A stretch of 64,000 bases of DNA from Micromonospora rubida (GTDB lineage Bacteria > Actinomycetota > Actinomycetes > Mycobacteriales > Micromonosporaceae), in the NCBI RefSeq assembly GCF_009908295.1, contig NZ_JAAALO010000002.1:781490-845489 (forward strand). The letters run 5' to 3'. The notes under the pieces are model-generated. The model did not search any database. It was not told where the DNA came from and saw only the letters and a list, made by a program, of their open reading frames with translations. Of this stretch, positions 41,327 through 50,660 are shown in pieces. A program made the position numbers and the translations under genes. Within the stretch, counting starts at the first letter, position 1. Each line of letters starts with the position of its first letter.

Positions 41327-42706
41327 GTGCGGACGATGCGGGGCTGGTTCCGGGACACCACCGGCGGGCTGCCGAGGACCTTCTGGTATCTGTGGACCGG
41401 CACGCTGATCAACCGGCTCGGCTCGTTCGTCCTGATCTTCCTGGCCATCTACCTCACCCAGGAGCGCGGCTTCGACGAGCTCGCGGCCGGCCTGGTGCTC
41501 AGCCTCTGGGGCGTCGGCGGCGCGGTCGGCACCACGCTGGGCGGGACGCTCGCCGACCGGTGGGGCCGGCGACCGACGCTGCTCGCCTCCCACCTCGGCG
41601 CGGCGAGCATGATGCTCGCCCTCGGCTTCGCCCGGGAACTCTGGGCGGTCGCCGTCGGCGCGCTGCTGCTCGGCCTGTTCGCCGAGGCGGCCCGGCCGGC
41701 GTTCGGCGCCATGATGATCGACGTCGTACCGGAGCGGGACCGGCTGCGCGCGTTCTCGCTCAACTACTGGGCGATCAACCTCGGCTTCGCCAGCGCCGCG
41801 ATCCTCGCCGGGCTCGCCGCCGAGGCCAGCTACCTGCTGCTGTTCGTGATCGACGCGATCACCACCCTGACCACCGCCGTGATCATCTTCGTCAAGGTGC
41901 GGGAGACCCGGGTCCCGGCCGTCGCCGTCGCGCTCGCCGCCGGGGCGCCCCGCCCCCGGGGCGCGCTGCGCACCATCGGAACCGACCGGGTGTACCTGGG
42001 CTTCGTCGCGCTCAACCTGCTCGGCGCGCTGGTCTTCCTCCAGCACATCTCGATGCTGCCGATCGCCATGGGCGACGACGGCCTGAGCCCGTCCACCTAC
42101 GGCACCGTGATCGCGCTCAACGGGGTGCTGATCGTGGCCGGGCAGCTCTTCGTCCCCCGGCTGATCCGGGGGCGCAGCCGCTCGCACGTGCTCGCCCTGG
42201 CCTCCGTGGTGATGGGGGTCGGCTTCGGGCTCACCGCGTTCGCGGACGTCGCCTGGTTCTACGCGCTGACCGTGCTGGTCTGGACCGTCGGCGAGATGCT
42301 CAACTCGCCGTCCAACTCCACCCTGATCGCCGAGCTCTCCCCCGCCGACCTGCGCGGCCGGTACCAGGGGGTGTTCTCGCTGTCCTGGCAGCTCGCCGGG
42401 GCCGCCGCCCCGCTGCTCGGCGGCCTGGTCCGGCAGCAGGCCGGCAACGGCGCGCTCTGGCTGGGCTGCGCGGCGATCGGCGCGGTGATGGCGGTCGCCC
42501 ACCTGGTCTCCGGTCCGGCCCGGGAGCGGCGGGCCGTCGCGCTGCGCCCGTCGGCCACGCCGGTCGAGCCGGTCACCGTCGTCCGGCCCCCGGCGCCACA
42601 GGCGGCCGAGGCCGCGGCCATCGCGCCCGCCGAGCCGGTCGGGTCCGCCACCGACGGGTACGCCCCGGAGCCCGACCGGGACCGCCAGGCCGCCCCGGCC
42701 CGGTGA
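41327..42706 (+). CDS. MFS transporter, first of a tandem pair
   Basis: This 459-aa permease has 12 predicted helices. The MFS signature is in GGTLADRWGRRPTLLA between helices 2 and 3. The start MRTMRGWFRDTTGGLPRTF gives way to FWYLWTGTLINRLGSFV. The C-terminal tail of about 60 residues is Ala/Pro-rich and cytoplasmic. It is closely similar in plan to the next gene, so the two arose by tandem duplication. It is likely a multidrug or metabolite exporter. GTG 41327 is the probable start; no strong Shine-Dalgarno sequence. Confidence 0.88.
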   Translation: MRTMRGWFRDTTGGLPRTFWYLWTGTLINRLGSFVLIFLAIYLTQERGFDELAAGLVLSLWGVGGAVGTTLGGTLADRWGRRPTLLASHLGAASMMLALGFARELWAVAVGALLLGLFAEAARPAFGAMMIDVVPERDRLRAFSLNYWAINLGFASAAILAGLAAEASYLLLFVIDAITTLTTAVIIFVKVRETRVPAVAVALAAGAPRPRGALRTIGTDRVYLGFVALNLLGALVFLQHISMLPIAMGDDGLSPSTYGTVIALNGVLIVAGQLFVPRLIRGRSRSHVLALASVVMGVGFGLTAFADVAWFYALTVLVWTVGEMLNSPSNSTLIAELSPADLRGRYQGVFSLSWQLAGAAAPLLGGLVRQQAGNGALWLGCAAIGAVMAVAHLVSGPARERRAVALRPSATPVEPVTVVRPPAPQAAEAAAIAPAEPVGSATDGYAPEPDRDRQAAPAR

Positions 42707-42787
42707 CCAGGGACACGCTGGCGCACCCGGCCCCGACTTTCCTACGGTCGACGCCGGAATTGTCGACAAGACCTACCGGGAGGTCGG

Positions 42788-44086
42788 GTGCATCCCCTGC
42801 GGCGCTGGTGGCATGACTCCGCAGGCGGTCTCCCCGCCACGTTCTGGTACCTCTGGGCGGGCCTGCTGATCAACCGGGCCGGCGCGTTCGCCATGCTCTT
42901 CCTGCCGCTGTACCTGGCCGAGGCGCGCGGGGCGAGCACCTCGCTGGCCGGCGCGGTGGTCGGGGCCTACGGGGCCGGCGGCGCGATCGGCGTGCTGCTC
43001 GGCGGGGTGCTGGCCGACCGGTGGGGGCGGCGGGCCACCCTGCTCGCCGCGCACCTGGCCACCGCCGGGCTGATGGTCGGGCTGGCCTTCAGCCGGCACC
43101 TGGCCGCCATCGCCGCGCTGGCCGCCCTGGTCGGGGTGGTGCACTCCATGGCCAGCCCGGCCTTCGTCGCCGCGATCGTCGACGTGGTGCCCGAGCACCG
43201 CCGCTCCCGCGCGTTCAACCTCCAGTTCTGGGCGTTCAACCTGGGTATGGCCGTGGCCTCGCTGCTGGCCGGCCTGCTCGCCGAGGCGAGCTTCCTGGCG
43301 CTGTTCCTGGTCGACGCGGCGGCCACCCTGACCGCCGCCGTCGTGATCGGGTGGAAGGTCCCCGAGACCCTCACCCGCACCCGGGCAGCGGGGTCCCCGG
43401 ACGACCACCGGGCCACCCGGACGGGAGGCGACCGCAGGCCGCGCCGGCCCGGGCTGCACACCGCGCTCACCGACCGGACGTTCCTGGTCTTCGTCGGGCT
43501 CACCTTCGTGCTGGCCGTGCTCACCATGCAGACCTCGACGATCATGCCGCTGGCGATGCGCGCGGACGGTCTCGGGCCATCGGCGTACGGAACGGTGGTG
43601 GCGCTCGGCGGCACCCTGATCGTGCTCGGTCAGCTCTTCGTGCCCCGGCTGGTCGACCGGCACCGAAAGGGCGTCGTCCTCGCCGCGTCGACCACGCTGC
43701 TCGCCCTCGGCTTCGGCGCCCTGGCCTTCGCCGGGACGCTGCCGGCGTACCTGGCCGCCGCGGTGGTCTGGACGGTCGGCTCGATGCTCGCCGCCCCGCC
43801 GAACGCGCAGATCAACGCCGACCTCGCCCCGCCCGAGCTACGCGCCCGCTACCAGTCGGTGTTCTACCTGGCCTTCCCGGCGGCGTCGTTCGTCGCCCCG
43901 GCCCTGGGCGGGCTCAGCCTCCAGCACCTCGGCGACGGGCACTGGCTGATCGTCGGCGCGCTGGGCCTGCTGGCCGCCGGGGGCCACCTCCTGGCCGGCC
44001 CGCCCCGGGAACGCCATGTGGCCACCCTGCAACAAACCAAACACCCTCTCCCAAACCGGACACCAACCCCTGCCTCGCCCCGTTGA
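42788..44086 (+). CDS. MFS transporter, second of a tandem pair
   Basis: The 432-aa paralogue of the preceding gene shares the N-terminal plan (RRWWHDSAGGLPATFWYLW, then LLINRAGAF) and the signature GGVLADRWGRRATLLA. GTG 42788 follows GGGAGG with good spacing. The stop TGA lies inside a 22-bp sequence identical to the hairpin arm at 21989-22010, so the C-terminal residues after about NRTPTPASPR are set by that repeat. Substrate unknown. Confidence 0.88.
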   Translation: MHPLRRWWHDSAGGLPATFWYLWAGLLINRAGAFAMLFLPLYLAEARGASTSLAGAVVGAYGAGGAIGVLLGGVLADRWGRRATLLAAHLATAGLMVGLAFSRHLAAIAALAALVGVVHSMASPAFVAAIVDVVPEHRRSRAFNLQFWAFNLGMAVASLLAGLLAEASFLALFLVDAAATLTAAVVIGWKVPETLTRTRAAGSPDDHRATRTGGDRRPRRPGLHTALTDRTFLVFVGLTFVLAVLTMQTSTIMPLAMRADGLGPSAYGTVVALGGTLIVLGQLFVPRLVDRHRKGVVLAASTTLLALGFGALAFAGTLPAYLAAAVVWTVGSMLAAPPNAQINADLAPPELRARYQSVFYLAFPAASFVAPALGGLSLQHLGDGHWLIVGALGLLAAGGHLLAGPPRERHVATLQQTKHPLPNRTPTPASPR

Positions 44087-44102
44087 TCAAGAGGTTTACG
44101 TC
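44081..44102. repeat. Single copy of the 22-bp hairpin arm
   Basis: This sequence is identical to 21989-22010 (starting CGTTGATCAAGAGG) but without the inverted partner. It supplies the TGA stop of the MFS gene. Confidence 0.85.
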
Positions 44103-44631
44103 TGCGGGGCCCCCGCCGCATGCGCTGTTTCATGATCGTCTGTCGTTGAGCGGCAGTGGGTCCGGCGTGTCGCGTCGGTATTCAGCAGACGATCATGCGA
44201 CACCGGCCACGCGGGTCTGGGGCGGGCTGGGGAGAGGGGCGGCCGGTTGGGCTCATGGAACGCGCAAAGCGTCCACCTCGACCCTGGGTCGTGGTGGACG
44301 CTCGCAACGTGCCCGGCGGCGGCGGGCGACACTCACCCCCGTAAGCGTCGCCCGCTCGCGCCGCCGGATCCCCCGGATGGCACCGTCCCCCAACGGTGTG
44401 ACCCATCCGTTCCCCTGCGCCTCGCCCGTGCACGGATCTGATCGATCCGCCGCTCCCCCGAACGTTTCCGAGCGTGGCGCGGTGCAATAAAGCTAGTTCG
44501 CCCAGATTGCGGATTCAACCCAGATCGGTTGTCTCGCCGGTCACAGCACCATCGTCCGGAACCGGGACCCCGCCCTCTGCGGCCTCGCCTTGAGCCAACA
44601 GGGTCTACCCGCCGGGCATTCCCGCAAACCC
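44103..44631. other. 529-bp hairpin-rich gap without a gene
   Basis: Two hairpins stand out: 44131-44142 with 44186-44197 (CATGATCGTCTG, 12 bp, long loop), and 44268-44302, a nearly perfect palindrome (AGCGTCCACC / GGTGGACGCT around CGACC...GGTCG). CGGGCGAC...GTCGCCCG (about 44324-44352) is a third. The last 120 bp is AT-richer. It is the 3' side of both flanking genes, so terminators are expected, but not this many. Confidence 0.55.
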
Positions 44632-45660
44632 TCAGGCGTCCGCCCGATCGGGCGACTCCGTGCGGAAGAAGTTGCTCTGCCGGCCGTCGCGCAACTGCTC
44701 CTGGTAGATGAGGTTCAGCCTGCGTACGTCGAACGTGTTGAACCACTCGTCCCAGGTGATCTCGCGCATCCGGCTGCTCTCCCGGTAGCCCGGCATGTTG
44801 AACGTCAGCACCCCGGCCCGGCCCTCCCGCTCGGTCCCGGCGATCGTGGCCGGCCGCGCGCCGCGCTCCTGCGCCCAGCGGCGGATCACGTCGTGGTCGG
44901 TGGTGACCAGGCTGCGCCCCGGGCGCTCCGGCCGGTCCTGAAGCGACGTGATGACCTGCGAGGACCGCACCGAGCGGGACGTGGAACTCCCGGTCCGGAC
45001 CCCCGACCGCTGCCGGTTCGCGGCACCCTGGCGAGCCGGAGCCGGCCGGGTGCCGGCCGCCGTGGCCGTCTTGCGGGCCGGGGCCGCCTTCGCCCGCGCC
45101 GGAGCTGCCTTCGCCGGCGACCCCGTGGCCTTCGCCCGCGCCGGAGCCGCCTTCCGGGCCGGAGCCGCCTTCGCCCGGGCCGGAGCCGCCTTCGCCCGCG
45201 ACCCCGTGGCCTTCGCCCGCGCCGGAGCCGCCTTCCGGGCCGGAGCCGCCTTCGCCCGGGCCGGAGCTGCCTTCGCCCGGGCCGGAGCCGCCTTCGCCCG
45301 CGACCCCGTGGCCTTCGCCCGGGCCGGGGCCGCCTTGCGGGCACCCCCGGTCGCCTTGCGCGCGCCGGCTGCGGCCTTCGTGCCGCGGGCCCGGCCCGCC
45401 GGCCCGGTGCTGCCCCGTGCCGCGCCGCCGGAGCGGCCCTCGGCGCGCAGCGTGCGGGCCAGGGTCTTCACCAGTTCCGGCTTGCGCAGGGCGGAGATCC
45501 CGGAGACGCCGCGGCGACGCAACTGGCCACGGATGTCGTCTGCCCTCATCCGGGAGATCTCCGACTCGGAGACCCCCGGGGTGTTCGGGGTCTGGTTGCC
45601 CGCCTGCTGCTTCGTCCTGGTCGCAGTCCCGCCGCGACCTGAGCTGTTTCGCTGAGCCAT
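44632..45660 (-). CDS. Histone-H1-like protein: Rho-N/SAP-like head, Lys/Ala repeats, folded tail
   Basis: The 342-aa protein has three parts. Residues about 30-75 (EISRMRADDIRGQLRRRGVS, ISALRKPELVKTLA) resemble a SAP or Rho-N DNA/RNA-binding helix pair. Residues about 95-205 are an H1-like tail of AAPARAKA and KATGSRAK units in three larger tandem repeats of 34, 27 and about 28 residues. The last 105 residues form a separate domain (TTDHDVIRRWAQERGARPAT, ITWDEWFNTFDVRRLNLIYQ) seen in small stand-alone bacterial proteins of unknown function. A nucleoid-associated role is inferred. Start ATG 45660 lacks a strong Shine-Dalgarno sequence. Confidence 0.8.
   Translation of the reverse strand: MAQRNSSGRGGTATRTKQQAGNQTPNTPGVSESEISRMRADDIRGQLRRRGVSGISALRKPELVKTLARTLRAEGRSGGAARGSTGPAGRARGTKAAAGARKATGGARKAAPARAKATGSRAKAAPARAKAAPARAKAAPARKAAPARAKATGSRAKAAPARAKAAPARKAAPARAKATGSPAKAAPARAKAAPARKTATAAGTRPAPARQGAANRQRSGVRTGSSTSRSVRSSQVITSLQDRPERPGRSLVTTDHDVIRRWAQERGARPATIAGTEREGRAGVLTFNMPGYRESSRMREITWDEWFNTFDVRRLNLIYQEQLRDGRQSNFFRTESPDRADA
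45080..45345. repeat. Coding tandem repeat (H1-like tail)
   Basis: The Lys/Ala tail is encoded by near-identical blocks built on GCCTTCGCCCGCGCCGGAGC-type units (written on + strand). Identity at DNA level suggests recent expansion, so copy number may vary between strains. It is not CRISPR: there are no unique spacers. Confidence 0.8.
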
Positions 45661-45739
45661 GGGACGCTCACGCTCCTCGACAGTCCGTCCTCGGCGCGCG
45701 GTCGGTCCCAGTGCCGCACCGCGCGGTGCGGCATACCCC

Positions 45740-46261
45740 TCAGGACGGCTCCGAACCCCCCGCCGACGACGGCTCGAAGAGGTGCGCGAACGCGGCCAGG
45801 TTGGCGGTCGACTCGCCGCGCTTGACCCGCCACTCCCACTCCCGCCGGATGGCGGCGCCGAAGCCGATCTCCAGCATCGTGTCGAAGGACTCGTCGGCGT
45901 ACGTCAGCACCGCGCCGAGCAGCCGGTCCAGCTCGGCCTCGTCGAGCCCTCCGAGGTTGACCCGGCCGGTCAGGTAGACGTCGCCGGCCGCGTCGATGGA
46001 GAAGGACACCCCGTACATCCGGGCGTTGCGCTGCAACAGCCACGACCACAGCTCCTCGCGCCGCTCGTCCGGCTGGCGCATCACGAACGCCTCGATCCGC
46101 AGCGCGTGCTCGCCGACGATGAGGTTGCAGACCGTCTTGAGCTTGTGGGTGCCGGGGAGGGTGACCGCGTACGACGCCTCGCCGGTGGACTCGGCGACCA
46201 GCTCCCGCTCGGCGCACACCGACTCGATCAGGGCGGCGACTTCGCTCTTCGCGCTGCTCAT
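45740..46261 (-). CDS. YbjN-domain protein
   Basis: The 173-aa protein has the YbjN fold (type-III secretion chaperone-like): TGEASYAVTLPGTHKLKTVC, LRIEAFVMRQPDERREELWS, DVYLTGRVNLGGLDEAELD. It is conserved beside mshA in actinobacteria (Rv0487 in M. tuberculosis). Function unknown. ATG 46261 is chosen at the conserved start MSSAKSEVAALIESV; the upstream in-frame ATG 46324 would add low-complexity residues. Confidence 0.88.
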   Translation of the reverse strand: MSSAKSEVAALIESVCAERELVAESTGEASYAVTLPGTHKLKTVCNLIVGEHALRIEAFVMRQPDERREELWSWLLQRNARMYGVSFSIDAAGDVYLTGRVNLGGLDEAELDRLLGAVLTYADESFDTMLEIGFGAAIRREWEWRVKRGESTANLAAFAHLFEPSSAGGSEPS

Positions 46262-46351
46262 CCGCCCCACTCTACGGCCGCCCCGTCCCGCCCACCGGAC
46301 GGTCGCCGCCGGCCAGGGGAGCACCGGAGGTCTCGTGAACAGGCCCCCGTC

Positions 46352-47710
46352 TCACCACGAGCAGCTCAGGGCGGGGTCGCTGGCGAGCTGGGCGGCCAGC
46401 CGGCCGCGCTGCTCGGCGATCGTCTCGCCGTACACGTTGAGCAGGTGGGAGACCGTCCGGTCCCAGGAGAAGTTGCGGGCGTGCCGCTCGGCGCCCCGGC
46501 CCAGGGTGGCCCGGCCCACCCGGTCGGGCAACAGGCGGGCCAGCGCGCGGGCCCAGTCGACCGGGTCGTGGCCGTCGATCAGCACCCCGCTGACCTGGTC
46601 CCGGACGGCGGTGACCAGGCCGCCCACGGCGGCGGCCAGCACCGGCGTGCCGCACGCCTGGGCCTCCAGGGCGACCAGCCCGAACGACTCGTTGTGCGAA
46701 GGCACCGCGACCAGGTCGGCGGCCCGGTACACAGCCGGCAGGTCGTCGCCCGTGCACGGCGGCAGGAAGCGCAGCCGGTCGGCGATCCCCAGCGAGCCGG
46801 CCAGCTCGATCAGGGCGGTCGGCCGGTCCAGCCCGCTGCCGCTGGGGCCGCCGACGATCACCACGGTCAGCTCGTCGGCGAGCAGCGGGTCGCGTTCACG
46901 CAGCGCGGCGGCGGCACGGATCAGCACGTCGGGGGCCTTCAGCGGCTGGATCCGACCGACGAAGGCCACCACGTACCCCTCGGCGGGCAGGCCCAGCCGG
47001 CGGCGGGCGGCGAGCGTCGCGGCGTGCCGGTCCCCGGCGGCGGGGCGGAAGCGGCCCAGGTCGACGCCGGGCTCGACCACCGCGACCCGGGCCGGGGCGG
47101 CGGCGTACCGGTGGAGCAGGTCGCGGGCCTCGACCTCGGTGTTGGCGACCAGCCGGTCGGCCTCGGCGACCACCTGCTCCTCGCCGATCACCCGGGCCTT
47201 CGGCTCGGGCCGGTCCCCCGCCGCGAGCTGCGCGTTCTTCACCTTGGCCAGGGTGTGCGCGGTGTGCACCAGCGGCACCCCCCAGCGCTCCTTGGCCAGC
47301 CAGCCGACCTGCCCGGAGAGCCAGTAGTGGGAGTGGATGAGGTCGTAGTGGCCCGGTGGGCGGGCCGCCTCGGCCCGCAACACCCCGGCCGTGAACGCGC
47401 AGAGCTGGCCGGGCAGTTCCTCTTTGGTCAGCCCTGCGAGGGGGCCGGCGGTGATGTGCCGGACGTGCACGCCGGGTGCCATCTCCACCAGCGGCGGCAG
47501 GTCGCCGGAGGTGGCCCGGGTGAAGATCTCCACCTCGACGCCGGCCTCGGCCAGCCGCCGGGCGACCTCCAGGATGTACACGTTCATCCCGCCCGCGTCG
47601 CCCGTGCCGGGCTGGTGCAGGGGTGAGGTGTGCACCGACAGGGTGGCGATACGCCGGGGCCACGGCCGGGCACCTCGCTGACGACCGATACCGGTGTGCA
47701 ATTCCGCCAC
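46352..47710 (-). CDS. mshA: D-inositol-3-phosphate glycosyltransferase
   Basis: MshA (452 aa) joins UDP-GlcNAc to 1L-myo-inositol-1-phosphate, the first step of mycothiol synthesis. It is a GT-B, GT4-family enzyme: [20 protein letters not shown] at the N-terminus, [32 protein letters not shown] and [19 protein letters not shown] near the C-terminus, which bind the sugar nucleotide. GTG 47710 is chosen: GAGGGAG stands 5 bp upstream, whereas GTG 47728 has nothing comparable. It is flanked by YbjN and SDR genes as in mycobacteria. Confidence 0.95.
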   Translation of the reverse strand: MAELHTGIGRQRGARPWPRRIATLSVHTSPLHQPGTGDAGGMNVYILEVARRLAEAGVEVEIFTRATSGDLPPLVEMAPGVHVRHITAGPLAGLTKEELPGQLCAFTAGVLRAEAARPPGHYDLIHSHYWLSGQVGWLAKERWGVPLVHTAHTLAKVKNAQLAAGDRPEPKARVIGEEQVVAEADRLVANTEVEARDLLHRYAAAPARVAVVEPGVDLGRFRPAAGDRHAATLAARRRLGLPAEGYVVAFVGRIQPLKAPDVLIRAAAALRERDPLLADELTVVIVGGPSGSGLDRPTALIELAGSLGIADRLRFLPPCTGDDLPAVYRAADLVAVPSHNESFGLVALEAQACGTPVLAAAVGGLVTAVRDQVSGVLIDGHDPVDWARALARLLPDRVGRATLGRGAERHARNFSWDRTVSHLLNVYGETIAEQRGRLAAQLASDPALSCSW

Positions 47711-47902
47711 GTCCGCTCCCTCTGTCACGGTTTGATGCCGTCCCGCACGACCGGCGCTTCTCGGTCAACCTGCGCGCCGGGTGTCATCTTCCCCATCGGA
47801 CATGGGAAATGCGTCCCGGCGACCCCCGGGCGTGACGGACCTCATCGGCGTGCGCGCCCCCCAGCCGGCCCGGAACCCGGCCGCCCGGGCGAGAATGGCC
47901 GG

Positions 47903-48670
47903 ATGACCTCTGTCGCGATCGTCACCGGGGCGTCCAGCGGGATCGGCGCGGCCACCGCCCGCCGGCTGGCCGCCGAGGGATTCCACGTGCTCGCCGCCGC
48001 CCGCCGCACCGACCGGCTCGCCGAGCTGGTCGCAGGAATCGAGGCGGCCGGCGGGACGGCCACCGCAGTGGAGTGCGACGTCACCTCGCAGGAGTCGGTC
48101 GCCGGCCTGGCCGAGGCCGCCGCGGCGGCTCCCGGCCCGGTCACCCTCCTGGTCAACAACGCCGGGGGCGCACGCGGGCTGGACCCGGTGGAGTCCGGCT
48201 CGGTGGACGACTGGCAGTGGATGTACGACGTGAACGTGCTCGGCACCCTGCGGGTCACCCAGGCGCTGCTGCCGGCGCTGGAGGCGTCCGGCGCCGGCAC
48301 CATCGTGGTCGTCTCCTCCACCGCCGGTTTCGTCGTGTACGAGGGCGGGGGCGGCTACTCCGCCGCGAAGCACGCGCAGACGGCGATCGCCGGCACGCTG
48401 CGGCTGGAGCTGTGCGGCCGGCCGGTCCGGATCATCGAGATCGACCCGGGGATGGTGCGGACCGACGAGTTCGGGCTGGTCCGCTTCGACGGCGACGCCG
48501 GCCGGGCGGAGGCGGTCTACGCCGGGGTGGCCGAGCCGCTGGTCGCCGACGACGTCGCCGACTGCATCGCCTGGTGCGCGACCCGCCCGCAGCACGTGAA
48601 CATCGACCGGCTGGTGGTCCGCCCGCTGGCCCAGGCCGCCCAGCACAAGGTGCATCGGACGAACCCGTGA
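47903..48670 (+). CDS. Classical short-chain dehydrogenase/reductase
   Basis: The 255-aa oxidoreductase has cofactor motif VTGASSGIGAATARRLA, NNAGG, and catalytic SSTAGFVVYEGGGGYSAAKH (Ser, Tyr, Lys). The basic residue pair AARRTDRL suggests NADP(H). It corresponds to Rv0484c beside mshA. Substrate unknown. GAGAAT ends 6 bp before the ATG, so it may be leaderless. It is divergent from mshA across about 190 bp. Confidence 0.93.
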   Translation: MTSVAIVTGASSGIGAATARRLAAEGFHVLAAARRTDRLAELVAGIEAAGGTATAVECDVTSQESVAGLAEAAAAAPGPVTLLVNNAGGARGLDPVESGSVDDWQWMYDVNVLGTLRVTQALLPALEASGAGTIVVVSSTAGFVVYEGGGGYSAAKHAQTAIAGTLRLELCGRPVRIIEIDPGMVRTDEFGLVRFDGDAGRAEAVYAGVAEPLVADDVADCIAWCATRPQHVNIDRLVVRPLAQAAQHKVHRTNP

Positions 48671-48712
48671 GGCACCCGGAGTGATCCGGTCGCGCGGCCG
48701 GGGGCGGCTCTG

Positions 48713-49492
48713 ATGCGCCCCCGGGGCGTGGTCACCCGGGGCACGACGAACCCCAACCGGCTGCGCCGGGTGGACAACTGGATCGTCGAGACCTGCGGCG
48801 GCCCGCTCCGGGCGGCGCCGGACCCGCTGGTGGTCGACCTCGGCTACGGCGCCACGCCGGTCACCGCCGTGGAGCTGCGCGCCCGGCTGGCCGCCGGGGT
48901 CCGCGCCGACGTGCGGGTGGTCGGGCTGGAGATCGATCCGGTACGCGTCGCCGCCGCCCGCCCCGCCGCCGACCCGCCGGGGCTCACCTTCGCCCGGGGC
49001 GGCTTCGAGCTGGCCGGGCTGCGGCCCGCTCTGGTCCGGGCGTTCAACGTGCTCCGCCAGTACGACGAGGGCGAGGTCGCCGACGCCTGGCGGACGGTCA
49101 CCGACCGGCTGGCCCCGGGCGGGGCGCTGGTCGAGGGCACCTGCGACGAGCTGGGCCGGCTCGGCGGCTGGGTGCTGGTCGACGCCGCCGGCCCGCGCAC
49201 ACTCACCCTGGCCGCCAAGCTCACCACGCTGGGCAGCCCCGCCGAGCTGGCCGAGCGGCTGCCGAAGGCGCTGATCCACCGCAACGTGCCGGGCGAACGC
49301 ATCCACGCCCTGCTCCGCGACCTGGACGACGCCTGGCGGGCCGCCGCCCCGTACGCCCCCTTCGGCCCCCGCCAGCGCTGGCTGCACGCGATCGCGGCGA
49401 CCCGCGCCTCGGGCTGGCCGATCGAGCACCGCCCCCGCCGCTGGCGCCTCGGCGAACTGACCGTCCCCTGGCCCGCCATCACCCCCGCCTGA
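48713..49492 (+). CDS. Class I SAM-dependent methyltransferase-like protein
   Basis: The 259-aa protein shows the SAM-binding start VVDLGYGATPVTAVELRARL (motif I with DLGYG), an acidic loop VVGLEIDPVRVAAARP, and RAFNVLRQYDEGEV as post-motif. It lacks any substrate-specific signature. It is found next to murB in related actinobacteria. ATG 48713 begins 42 bp after the SDR stop, so the two may be co-transcribed. It converges with murB, 7 bp apart. Confidence 0.82.
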   Translation: MRPRGVVTRGTTNPNRLRRVDNWIVETCGGPLRAAPDPLVVDLGYGATPVTAVELRARLAAGVRADVRVVGLEIDPVRVAAARPAADPPGLTFARGGFELAGLRPALVRAFNVLRQYDEGEVADAWRTVTDRLAPGGALVEGTCDELGRLGGWVLVDAAGPRTLTLAAKLTTLGSPAELAERLPKALIHRNVPGERIHALLRDLDDAWRAAAPYAPFGPRQRWLHAIAATRASGWPIEHRPRRWRLGELTVPWPAITPA

Positions 49493-49499
49493 CGGTGGG

Positions 49500-50591
49500 T
49501 CAGAGGGCGCAGTTGATGAGGACCGGCTCGGGGTGGAGGGTGACCGCGAAGCGGGCGTGGACGCCGTCACGGATGTCGCGGGCCAGGGCGATCAGGGCCG
49601 CCGTGCTGGCGGTGCCGGCGCGGTTGGTGAGGGCGAGGGTGTGCTTGCTGGAGATGGCCACCCCCTCCGGGCCGGGGTGGCCCTTGGCGAATCCGGCCCG
49701 GTCGATCAGCCAGGCCGCGCTGACCTTGACCGTGTCGCCGGCCCCGGGCCAGTGCGGCGGCTCGCCGAGGTCGGCGGCGAGCTCGCGGAGCAGCTCGTAG
49801 CCCTCCCGGTCCAGCACCGGGTTGGTGAAGAACGAGCCGACCGACCAGGTGTCCGGGTCACCGGCGTCGAGCACCATGCCCTTGCCGGCCCGCAGCCGCA
49901 GCACGGTCGCCCGCGCGTCGGCCAGCGGCACCCGGTCGCCGACCTCCGCGCCGAGCGCCCGGGCCAGTTCGGCGTAGCGGACCGGGCCGGACAGCGGGGA
50001 CCGGGCGAGCCGGAAGTCGACCGAGAGCACCACCCAGCGCTCGCTGTACTTGAAGATGCTCGACCGGTACGCGAAGCCGCAGTCGGCCGCCTCGACCCGG
50101 CCCACGGTGCCGTCGGCGTGGTCGTACACCTGGACGCCGGTGATCGTCTCGGCCACCTCCTGGCCGTACGCGCCGACGTTCTGGATCGGGGTGGCGCCGG
50201 CGGAGCCCGGGATGCCGGACAGGCACTCCAGCCCGGACCAGCCGTTGGCCACGGTCGCGGCGACGAGGTCGTCCCACGGCTCGCCGGCCTCCACCCGTAC
50301 GGTGACGGTGTCGGCGTCCTCGGCGACCACCCGCAGCCCCCGGGAGCGCACCAGCACGACGGTGCCGGGGAAGCCGGCGTCGCCGATCACCACGTTGCTG
50401 CCCCCGGCGAGGATAAGCACCTGGTCGTCCCGTAGGCGCGCCTGGCGCACCTTTTGTACGATCTCCTCGGCGCTGGCAGCGGTCTCGACCCGTCCCGCCG
50501 CGCCACCGAGGCGCAGGGTGGTGTATCTCGCCAACCACGTCGGGTCGGCGGCGTGGGTTTCGGTGGCCGGCTGGGCACTAACGTCTGACAC
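49500..50591 (-). CDS. murB: UDP-N-acetylenolpyruvoylglucosamine reductase
   Basis: MurB (363 aa) reduces the enolpyruvyl group to make UDP-MurNAc for peptidoglycan. FAD-binding blocks are LILAGGSNVVIGDAGFPG and LSGIPGSAGATPIQNVGAYG. The catalytic Ser is in WSVGSFFTNPVL and the C-terminal Glu in TLHPEPVLI. GTG 50591 is the likely start; TAGGGT ends 7 bp upstream of it, consistent with a leaderless message. It is divergent from the MDMPI-type gene. Confidence 0.94.
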   Translation of the reverse strand: MSDVSAQPATETHAADPTWLARYTTLRLGGAAGRVETAASAEEIVQKVRQARLRDDQVLILAGGSNVVIGDAGFPGTVVLVRSRGLRVVAEDADTVTVRVEAGEPWDDLVAATVANGWSGLECLSGIPGSAGATPIQNVGAYGQEVAETITGVQVYDHADGTVGRVEAADCGFAYRSSIFKYSERWVVLSVDFRLARSPLSGPVRYAELARALGAEVGDRVPLADARATVLRLRAGKGMVLDAGDPDTWSVGSFFTNPVLDREGYELLRELAADLGEPPHWPGAGDTVKVSAAWLIDRAGFAKGHPGPEGVAISSKHTLALTNRAGTASTAALIALARDIRDGVHARFAVTLHPEPVLINCAL

Positions 50592-50660
50592 GCCTTTCAC
50601 CCTAGGCTGAGGGGAAGCCGCGGCACCCATCTGGTGGCCCGGTCGCCCGGGAGGATCCTG

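Noticed and set aside
44470..44520. AT-richer stretch as a tRNA or attachment site
   Set aside because: No cloverleaf can be drawn, and no integrase or duplicated tRNA end was found.
45080..45345. CRISPR-like regular repeats
   Set aside because: Repeats are in frame, encode AAPARAKA units, lack unique spacers and have no cas genes nearby.
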